Source: Bigelowiella natans CCMP2755 (taxonomy: Eukaryota > Cercozoa > Chlorarachniophyceae). Taken from it: 20,000 nt of DNA. The notes under the pieces were generated by a model. That model had not been told where the DNA came from, did no database searches, and worked only from the letters and a program-made list of their open reading frames with translations. Below, piece after piece: positions 1-8,600 of the stretch. Positions within the stretch are counted from its first letter, which is position 1; each line of letters starts with the position of its first letter. Where the stretch lies: assembly GCA_000320545.1 (NCBI GenBank), contig ADNK01000707.1, positions 1 through 20,000 on the forward strand, given 5' to 3'. The position numbers were made by a program, and so were the translations under genes.

Positions 1-199
1 TACTTGATGGGGGGTTGTTTCTCCCGGTATTATTATTATTTTTATTTTTTTTACTCCCCCCCTTTTTTTTTGTTAACCCCGGAAAATTTAATATATTTTT
101 CATAAGTAGCACACTTTCCCCGCGGCATTTTTTTCTTAATCCAAAAGCTCCCCCCCCCCCCCCCCCTCTCCCTCCCCCCTTCACTACTTGTCATCACAG

Positions 200-1346
200 G
201 ATGGCGGAGCAAGGGCAAGAGGCAACAAAAGTCGAATGTCGCCGCGGATGCTACCGTTTCGTTGTTCGCGCCCTCCTCCTCAGCCGCGAATCGCCCCTCC
301 TCGAGCGTCGTAACCTCCGGAATTGTGGGTGATAGCGCCTCGACGCTTTCTAAAGGAAAGGCGGGGAACTCAGCACAGCAGCATCGCAGTGCCGTCGGTG
401 CGTGTTGCCCTGACACGATGAATCTTTCTAATAACACTTCACATATTGATCCAGTATTCAATGTTGGGGGGTATAGAACTGTGTGCTGGATGGCTTTGTT
501 GATACCCTGTCGCTGATCCCCTCTCCCTCCTTCCCCTCCCCCCCTCCCCCTCCCCCTCCCCCTCCCTCTCTCCTTCGTTCTTTTTTTTTTGGTATCTTTC
601 CTCTCCCCTTCCTCTTTGTCACCGTCGTTTTCCTCAGGTGGCGACGAGAAGACGAAGAAGCAAAAAAAGGAGGACTTCGGTAGGAGTGAAAGATTATAGT
701 AAATAACCAAGTCTATTGGTAGCATAAATGTGTGCTTATGTTGAAGAAATCGTACTTTTGAAAACATGATCTCTTATACAGCTACTCTAGGTTCTAAGGT
801 GTATTTATTCTCCCCCCCCCCTCCCCCCACTAGATCCTTTTGACAAGCTGCTCGAGGAGCGTGTGTATAAAGTGTGGTCAAGTGAGGAGGTGGAGATTTT
901 AAGGGAATGTTGCGAGGACTTGTTAGTCGTCTCCGAAGGTACTGTGACAAGCTCCTCCCAATAGCGATTGAGCAAAATCCCGAATTATGTTCATAAGAGA
1001 GGCAGTCGTTGTTGAAACTTGCCCTGTGGTATGATAGTTTCTTTTTGTTTTCTCGAGCTGCTGCATTGTCTTCCACATGACTATGCGGCGCCGTCGATAT
1101 GCCCGCATCTTCTTCCTCAACAACTCTTAGCATTCATGATTCTTCGGCTTTGGAATGTGGGATATACGATTTGACGACGTGCGTGCGTGTTTGCTGTTGT
1201 TGTTGTTGTTGTTGTTGTTGTTGTATTTCACATCTGGGTAGATTCATCAGTGAGTCGGAAGCGACCAAGTAAGTTATTGTATTGCTGTTTGTTGCATTAG
1301 TGCAGAAGAAGAAGAAGAAGAAGAAGAAGAAGAAGAAGAAGAACAA

Positions 1347-1385
<39 letters not shown>

Positions 1386-3037
1386 TCTCCCATGATCGAC
1401 AAGAAAAACACATCACTGACATACGAATGCAAACCGCACTTGGGGCCTCCACAACGCCTACGAGTGTACTCGAAAGCTTCCGAAGCGGCTTTTTAACTCA
1501 TTAATGTGCAAGCGCTGGCAGGAAAGAACCCCCACAGATTTTTGTGTCAATAATTAAAACATCTGGTAAGATTCATTCTCACATCCGCTCCTTCCTCCTT
1601 CCCTCGCCCCTCCTCCCTCAAAGACTACCGCGAAATCCAAAAGAAGCTGTGCCTGGCCACGCGCAAGGTCATTTCCTTTGCATTTGCTGGGGGGGGGGGA
1701 GAGTAGATTGGAAGAATAGTGAGTATACCGTCCGTCGTTGTTGTATTTATCATCAAGCGTCGTCGATATCAATCATTCTCGTAGCAGCTGTCTAACGGAG
1801 GATGATGGTTGACTTATTGCCTGTTACGCTCCCCTTTTCTTCTGCTTATTGGGTGTTTCAAATAATAATGGTGATAATATTAATATAATAATCATAGTAA
1901 CAAGGATTGAAAGTGGTAGTAGCGAATTTCTACTGATTTGAATGCCACCGGGGAATCATTGACGTTCTCCACGCCAAGCACTTCTGAGAAGTTTGCGTTT
2001 GTTTGTTTGTTTGTTTGTTTGTTTCCTCCTGCCATACGTCTTCTCCGTCAGGAACCGATCCCAGTGACCAAAATCCGAGATAAGTTTCGTCGCATCCGCC
2101 TTGCCGTAGAGGCGGAGATGCGGGAACGTTTGAAGGGGGGGGGGGGGCGACCGTGATTCTGAGCCGGAGAGGCAAGGGGGGCAAGGAAAACACGCTCAAT
2201 ATCACGAACATTACGGTCAAGAGCAAGAGGCCAAAGGCCGAAGGCGGCAGCGACCACAGCAATTTAAGGTTCGGTCTTCTTCCTCATCGCCCAGTCGTCT
2301 TCAGCATGCATATGCTGGGGAGCACGGGGAAGACCCTATATTGCCATATGCTGCTCAGAGAAGGCGGGGGGGTGGCAGTAGCAAGCGGGCTAAGCTGCAC
2401 TACCCCCACCACCACCATGATGATGAGCAGCACCAGCATGAGTACAGCTACCAATCCTCTTCTTCTCGCCCTGTGTATACCACGCACCAGCAGCACTCTG
2501 CAGCAGCAGGGCAAGACGTCCGTAGCAGCTTTCATCCGTACCACTCTCCCTACATGCAGCAGGGGGTGAGCGGGGAGGGCGATGGGAGGTACGATACGCC
2601 GTATCGCTATCATCGTCAAGACTACCATATTCCGCACCGACCACAGCGCCGGCAGCTACAGCAGCAGCCCGGCCGTTCTTTGCTCCACGATGGGTACTAC
2701 GTCAACTATATGGAAGAGACGGGTTTGGATGGACGCCTTCCGATCGCTGAGGAGTTTGACGATGATGATGATGAAGAAGAAGAAGATATCCACGAATACA
2801 GGGGGGGCGATGATGGGCGTCGTCACTACATCCACCGCTCAAGAACGCAACACGATCTCTCCCCTCGCCAGTACTATTCGCAACAACAACGACAACAACA
2901 GCAGCAATATCAGCGAGTGTATTACGCGGAGGGTCAAGAAGACGCGCCGCTTGCAAGGGAAAGCGATTACCGTCACCAGAGCCTCAATGAGACGCAATAC
3001 TATGCGTATGATAGCAAGGTTCTTGGCACGCATCTAC

Positions 3038-3074
<37 letters not shown>

Positions 3075-3544
3075 TCTTTCCACACTAATATATACAATTT
3101 TCGTTTCTCAATTTTGAAGGAAGAGGTTCCATTACTGCGAATATCTAGGTTCCTCCCCTTTTTCCTCCGATCAAGTATCTCACGACTGTCCTTTCCCCCC
3201 CCTCCCCAGGATGTGATGAAAGAGGACGGAGACGGTGAATATTACCCCTACGAAAGGGAAGGGGGGGGGGTGTCTTGGCGTGGTGGTGGTGCAGGTGCAA
3301 GTAGGGGCACTGCCTCTTCCCCCTTGGAATCTAAGCAGCGACAGCAGCAGCAGCAGCAGCAACAACAACAACAGCAGCAGAGAGGAAGGCGTTTCGAACG
3401 GTTTCAGAGAATATCTGCTTCTGGAAGGTAATGCTACTCTCCACTCTCCATTTGATCCGTTGCCGGTGGTCCAGAGGGTGTGACCACCGGCTAGCTTTCT
3501 GGGGGGGTTTAAATAAGTGAATAATACATTACACACACGCGAAC

Positions 3545-3576
<32 letters not shown>

Positions 3577-3581
3577 GTACA

Positions 3582-3612
<31 letters not shown>

Positions 3613-4475
3613 TTATATTTATCCATTCGTATTTGAATGCGTTTGTGGGATGTGTTTCGGGGGATCTCGCAGATCTTTACGTGTGACAGAGCAGATAAAG
3701 TCGCCGGAAGAGGAGCTTTTTGATGCAATTGATGTGAACAACGATGGAAGATTCGACGAAGTAATAAAGGAACTATATATGTTAGATTTATCTAAAATAT
3801 GTACGCTTTCAAACGTACTTCTTTTAATGATTTCATACTATGTTCTCCAAAGTGCTTTCCAGTGCCATTCATGGAACTAAATGCTCATCACTCGAACGTT
3901 TGTAGGTTGACTTATGTTGCTTCTGTGCAACCCAGGGCATATATCTTTCGAAAAACGAGGTCATTGAAAACAAGAGTATGCATGTATTTGCGCGACATCC
4001 TAATTCATCCATTCCTTCAAAACAAATTCAAACAGATGAACCCGCTGATTGAGTCGGTGGTCGGAGTGAACGCAAAACTGGAAATCAGAAAGATGGATTT
4101 TCTGCGCACTGTCAGGTAGTGATTAGGTGGGAGAAAGTGAAAGGGGAGGGACATCATCGCAACACAAGAGCACTAAAATACACTGTCAATTCGAGAGGCG
4201 CAAAGTGCAATTATCTTATTTGATTTGATTGTTTGTGTAGTGAATTGTACATGGCGTGCGCGTATGCGAGTGGACAAAAACCTGTGTTTTACTTAATCGA
4301 GCTTCCCTTTTGTGTTGGGGACATGTTCTGACGGTGTGATGCTTCATTGCCGATCCCTATTCATTTTCTCGCCATCATCAGGAACCCGCACCATCCTTTC
4401 ACTTCGTTCCTCTTGCGAACAGACATGGGACAACGATGCCTGGCAATGCGTGCTTCAGCGGGTAACCAGCAATGA
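200..4475 (+). CDS. Multi-exon low-complexity protein with C-terminal EF-hand pair (5' partial)
   Basis: Not recognised as a named family. Proposed exons: 200-397, 638-679, 834-938, 1242-1268, 1306-1463, 1538-1565, 1624-1667, 1707-1718 (doubtful), 1923-2000, 2052-3018, 3210-3427, 3673-3760, 3906-3959, 4036-4115, 4382-4475 (TGA 4473-4475). Every junction agrees in phase, apart from one base too many in the G-run at 2135-2147; correcting for it gives about 729 residues. The first visible exon enters in phase 1, so the start lies left of the window. Order: basic Ser-rich N-part; an acidic helical stretch containing WSSEEVEIL (faintly like SANT helix 1); a Glu12 tract and Gln runs; a Gln/His/Tyr/Arg-rich middle with an Asp/Glu cluster; a Gln13 tract; then EF-hand loop DVNNDGRFDEVD (split by an intron) and, 25 residues later, a degenerate loop GVNAKLEIRKMD. 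Seen: frames and splice motifs. Inferred: a Ca-binding or scaffold role. Confidence 0.6.
530..590 (+). repeat. C-rich pyrimidine tract in intron
   Basis: Runs of five or more C separated by single T (CCCCCTCCCCCTCCCCC style), followed by T-runs, lie inside the intron 398-637. Similar C-runs precede the acceptors at 199 (about 148-178), 833 (811-828) and 3209 (3196-3207). The opposite strand has G-runs that could form a G-quadruplex. Confidence 0.75.
1306..1385 (+). repeat. (GAA)12-(CAA)n coding trinucleotide repeat
   Basis: Directly after a CAG acceptor come 12 GAA codons, then 7 CAA, one CAT and 6 CAA. In the model's phase this reads Glu12-Gln7-His-Gln6 and then leaves the repeat into SPMIDKKN. 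A separate (GTT)n tract at 1194-1223 lies in the preceding intron and is not coding in this model. Confidence 0.75.
1997..2024 (+). repeat. (GTTT)n microsatellite at an intron 5' end
   Basis: About seven GTTT units follow the proposed exon end at 2000, so the donor would be GTTTGT. The frame stays open across the tract into the next exon. The acceptor TTCTCCGTCAG at 2041-2051 favours removal as an intron, but read-through coding cannot be excluded. Confidence 0.6.
2135..2147 (+). repeat. G13 homopolymer at a frame break
   Basis: Thirteen G in a row within the exon 2052-3018. Before it the coding frame is the one entered from the acceptor at 2051. After it the only long open frame is shifted by one base and runs to 3018. 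With 12 G the two frames join; with 13 the upstream frame stops at 2154-2156. Confidence 0.7.
3040..3069 (+). repeat. (TA)n microsatellite in intron
   Basis: Perfect TA dinucleotide tract inside the intron 3019-3209 of the EF-hand gene. A downstream C-run and CCCCTCCCCAG form the 3' splice site. The Tyr-Ile repeat obtained by translating through it is an artefact. Confidence 0.85.
3345..3380 (+). repeat. (CAG/CAA)n coding poly-Gln tract
   Basis: Mixed CAG and CAA codons give an uninterrupted run of about 13 Gln in the exon 3210-3427. The CAG/CAA mixture at constant amino acid fits selection for the Gln run rather than a pure DNA repeat. Confidence 0.75.
3530..3612 (+). repeat. (CA)n microsatellite in intron
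   Basis: Long interrupted CA dinucleotide tract in the intron 3428-3672 (donor GTAATG, acceptor ATCTCGCAG). The Cys-Val repeat on the minus strand is only its translation. Confidence 0.85.
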
Positions 4476-5246
4476 TCTAGACGCTGATTCATCATTGCAC
4501 TCATCAAGCAAGATGTGTGAACATGAGTGAGGTGTGTCCACATCCATTGCCATGCGCAATGATTGTGCAACAACAGACACGCTAACAGAGCGCTAGACAC
4601 GCGCGCATCCATGCGACATGCGCTAGCTAGCTAGTGCTGTGCGCAATTGTTAGATCTGTCGCGTCTCATTCGATCGTGGTCATCACGCACGTCAGTGAAC
4701 AATTGACAATGTGGCTAGCTAGCAGGCATGCGCAAGTGCGTGCACGTGTGGACCGCCGCGTCCATTGTCAATGACTTGTGTTTCGTCTGCAATGTTTTCA
4801 CTCACATGTACGTGTGTTCAGCTAGCTGGCTAGCAAGGACGTGCCATGCTAGCATGCCAGCGTGCGGTCGACCCTCCCTCTCTAGCTCTCCCCTGCTGGC
4901 CTGCTGGCCTGAGGAAAAGCTGGAAAGGTCATGTGAGGACAAGTCTGGAAGTGGACATGAGCTAGATGAGTGACACTGCACATGTGAAACTTGTGCCAGG
5001 AAAAGTTGAGGTGAACCGAACGCAAAGGAAAAAAGGTGAACAGACCGCGCCAGCGTGGACGCGACGCTGCTCGAGGCGGTCTGGCAGTGCTGTCTTGCAT
5101 CGCACGTTTCGCCGACCACACTGGCACGACACAAACAAACGGCGGCCAATTTGGTGAACGAATGAAGCGTCATGACATCCACCAACAACCACACGCGCAC
5201 CACCAGGCTGGCAGAACAACAGAACAGGGAAAAAAGGAAAAAGTGC
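4476..5246. other. Intergenic spacer, no gene supported
   Basis: No exon chain with consistent splice sites and phase was found. The sequence has many short alternating purine-pyrimidine and CTAG/GCATGC words, for example repeated GCTAGC around 4622-4632 and 4712-4722. A long minus-strand open frame crosses into the LTR, but its upstream part belongs to the mobile element. Confidence 0.5.
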
Positions 5247-5250
5247 TTCA
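5247..5250. repeat. Target site duplication TTCA, left copy
   Basis: TTCA immediately precedes the left LTR (TG at 5251), and TTCA also immediately follows the right LTR (CA ends at 10966). A 4-bp duplication is within the 4-6 bp typical of LTR retrotransposon integration. Confidence 0.8.
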
Positions 5251-5576
5251 TGTAGCGCGTACCACTACGCGGGCACAAGTCACGTGCGACAACAAAGGGG
5301 TTGTCGCGGATATAGAATATAGATAACGTAGATATTAATACAGCATAGGCACGTGGGTTCCGGCGGGACTCATGGCAGCACACCGGAAGTGTGCTGCCCC
5401 ACGTGCGGCGGCATTCGCGAAAGCTTCGCGAATGATTACGCAGTGCACGATTTAATAAAAATATAATCTTTAATAAAAATAAACACAACTCTTCAAAAGG
5501 AAGCAAACGTGCCTTTCCCCCCCCCTGCCTACTTGTGCACGTAGCGCCTCGGCCTGTGAACACCTTACGCGCAACA
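5251..5576 (+). repeat. 5' LTR, 326 bp, TG..CA
   Basis: Starts TGTAGC and ends GCAACA, and is repeated exactly at 10641-10966. It contains four successive inverted repeats (5256-5271, 5286-5307, 5350-5405 nested, 5413-5433) and then an AT-rich stretch with AATAAAAAT words at about 5451-5485, a candidate promoter or polyadenylation region. The start of transcription cannot be placed from sequence. Confidence 0.95.
5256..5433 (+). other. Cluster of four hairpins in the LTR
   Basis: Perfect stems: CGCGTA/TACGCG with 4-nt loop (5256-5271); GCGACAAC/GTTGTCGC with 6-nt loop (5286-5307); GGCAGCACAC/GTGTGCTGCC with 5-nt loop (5374-5398), enclosed by CACGTGG/CCACGTG (5350-5356, 5399-5405); ATTCGCGAA/TTCGCGAAT with 3-nt loop (5413-5433). 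The same set recurs in the 3' LTR at +5390. Inferred role: RNA structure in the transcript end or protein-binding sites. Confidence 0.8.
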
Positions 5577-5581
5577 ACCTT

Positions 5582-5598
5582 TGGCTTCCACACACGGG
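5582..5598 (+). promoter_or_regulatory. Candidate primer-binding site
   Basis: TGGCTTCCACACACGGG starts 5 nt after the LTR end. Its reverse complement ends in GCCA, as a tRNA 3' end with discriminator G would. The exact tRNA cannot be named without the host tRNA set. Confidence 0.45.
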
Positions 5599-5615
5599 AA
5601 ACGATTTGACTAACA

Positions 5616-8600
5616 ATGTCACAGCAGCTAGAAGAACAGCAGGACTTTGGCTCGCAGGCCGTGCAAGGGCACGAGCAGAAACAGGAAAGGAAGGGCGATA
5701 CGGACGCTAAGGAAGGAGGAGGAACACCTCCACAGGCACCGCCGGGACCAGCACCCGGGATTAAGAAAGCAGATGCAGCAGCAGAGGCACTGGAGAACTT
5801 CTACGAGGCGGACGACGAGGACGTGGCCGCCGAAAGCAAGAAGGTCGTAATGGCATTACGAGCCTTGCGACCCAGGGCGAGCAACTACGCCAAACTGAAA
5901 GTATCGATAGAATACAAGTATCAGACACATGATGTTTGGGCAGCTATCATGCAGGACATCATGGATTACGAAGCAGACTTACCTCCAGAGTGGGCAGCTT
6001 TGTTTAGGAACGACGGGGGTCTGGGCGCCTCGCGGGGGACGACCCAGAGCACCGTCAAGCAGCAGCAGCCGGTACAGCGGAACACCCAGTTCATGTCTGT
6101 TAAAACAGCACCGGTTATGATAACGAAATACAACGGGAAAAGAGGTGAGGCAAGGAGGTGGTGGAAGAACGCTAGGAGTATACTCTGCGACTTTACCCCT
6201 AACCCCACCGAAAACGACAAGCTCAAATGGCTAGCTATAATAAAGCAAGCCATGGACCTTTACGAGACAGGCAGGACCCGGATCAGGCAGCTAGAGAAAA
6301 TACACACTACAGTTAGTGGGCTACGAGACGTTGAGGCGATAATGAAGGCTTTTGTAAATGAACAGGATGCTAACTCCCTACCCCAGGCTATTAGAAAATA
6401 CAGAGCAATGATGCAGCATGAGAGAGAACCTGTTAGAGACTTTGCCACGCGCTTCCAGGATATGATCGACGAACTACATGATTTTAATTACAACACAGGT
6501 GATGATCAGGCAAGGTTTGAAGAGTTCAAGTTAAAGATAAAGGAACCCACTTACGTTACGGAGAAAGGCTACACCACGATGGAGGCAGCAGTGCAGGCTA
6601 TATCCCTACGCGAGCAGGAGCAGGACCGCAAGTTTACCAGCCCTAAGGTACCTGGCATAGGAAACATTAACGCTATTAAGCCGCAGCGAGACTGGTACAA
6701 GGACAGGGAAGGTAACCGACGTTGCGGATACTGCTCACGTAAAGGGAAACACACCGCTAAAGACTGCAGAGACAGGAAAGAAGGACGACCCAGGATGACG
6801 ATCAGGCAGCTCAACGAACACTACGAGAAGTTAAAGAGAAAGAAAGGCAGAGGACAAGGATATAACAACAGCAAATGGCAAGGCAGCAACAACGGGAAGA
6901 ACAATAAATATAAGAACAAAAAGCAGAACAGTATCAATGCTATACAGCAGCAGATAAACGGAATATTAGATCACCTTAAGCAGGCGCCGACGAAGACAGC
7001 AGTACCAGCAACGCAGGACCAAGACAAGCCCATGACCCTAGACGACATAAAGAACTTAGGAGTATGCAACATTAATGACGAAGACGCTAACAGGACTATC
7101 AAAGTTGCTATGACCAAGGTTAAAGTTAAAGACAGCTACGGAGACTACAAGAAACTACCTGCCCTTTGGGATAGTGGCAGCATGCCGAAGTCCTTCATAA
7201 GCCTAAGCACAGTAAGAAGGTTAGGACTATTGGATCAAGTGACTAAGAAAGAACGTAAATATGCTCAAGCAGACGGAAGCTCTTCCATGAAGACCGTCGG
7301 TGAGCTAATGCTAAAGCTACAGATACCTGGCAGCGACGCGGAGACCCAAATCAAGACCCGAGTAGCCATGACTTTATCCATGGAACTACTCCTCGGACAG
7401 GATGCCCTAGAAAAATTAGGGGGGATCATATCATTCTACAATCACAAGATATACTTTGCTAAGTTGCCAAAGAAGTCAGGCAGGACCATCAGCCAGAACA
7501 TGATACGGCTTGACGAGTGGACCTCTGAGTCAAGCGTTAATGCGTTAGAGTTTATGGACCTAGCGGACAACAAGCTACCTACACCTACCGAGCTACGGAA
7601 GAAGAACCCCGGCAAGACCATCCGACAGATAACGGAGCTACTGGACAAGACCCCCCCAGCTGATGATTGGGATATCGACAAAGGCAAAAAGTACATTAAT
7701 AAAATATTAAACGAGAAGTACTCTGACATCACCAAGCCGACGACGAAGCCCTCCAGCAAGCTTACCCCAGTAAAGATCGAGCTAAAGAAGGGATACGAAG
7801 AGTGCATCATCAATGACCCAGAACATAGGCGACCGGAAGCGGACTGGGAAAAGATAGAGTGGCAGATCAATGAATGGGCAAAGGAAGGGAAGATAGAGCC
7901 AAGCAACTCACCATGGAACGTGAGACATGTGCTAGCTAAGAAACCTACTTACCCTTTCTTCCGCCTGGCGCACAACTTCATCCGCCACAACCGAGTAATA
8001 AAGAGGATCCAGACACCTACACCAAGGATAGATGACGTTATTGAACACGTCATAGGATACAAATACTACTCTTCCCTAGATAAAAATGAATCATACATGC
8101 AGACACCCATCCACAAAACCTCCCGCCCCATTACCGCGTTCTCCAGCAGGCACAGGAAGTGGCACTTCGTCGTATTCCCTTACGGCCTAAGCATATCAGG
8201 GGATGCGTTCAGTAGTCAGAACTACAGGGCATACACACATGATGGGATGGCGTCTGTGTTGTGGGTGTTTGTGTTTGTGTATGTGGATGATGACATAATA
8301 TGTACCAACACAGTCGTCGCTCAGATCTTCCTCCTGGAAAATATATTTATTAGGTTTGCACACTTCGGTTTTACTATTAGACTGCAGAAGTGTACATTCC
8401 TAGCTACAAGAATCAAGTGGTGTGGATATTACCTGGAGCAAGGCCGCATCACCCCAAACCCCGAGAAAGTAGCAGCACTACAGCAAGCCCCTAAACCTAA
8501 GAATGCAAAGGAGTTAAAGTCATTCTTGCAGACTGCAGCTTGGATACTACGTAGGTTCTCCCCTACCTACGCTAGGACTGCAGCTGCTTTTACTACTGCT

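Noticed and set aside
201-332. ATG at 201 as a gene start (MAEQGQE..)
   Set aside because: Its frame stops at 332 and joins no later exon. The neighbouring frame continues in phase through the next exons.
51-767. Long minus-strand open frame (238 codons)
   Set aside because: It is the antisense of C-rich introns and exons of the EF-hand gene. Its Glu/Gly/Arg runs are translations of homopolymer tracts.
3180-3728. Minus-strand frame of 182 codons with Cys-Val repeats
   Set aside because: Translation of the intronic CA microsatellite and the antisense of the Gln tract.
4802-5593. Minus-strand frame of 263 codons, with a signal-peptide-like start at 5251
   Set aside because: It runs through the LTR; the same LTR part recurs at 10594-10971 in another context, and the Met is created at the insertion junction. 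No conserved features were seen.
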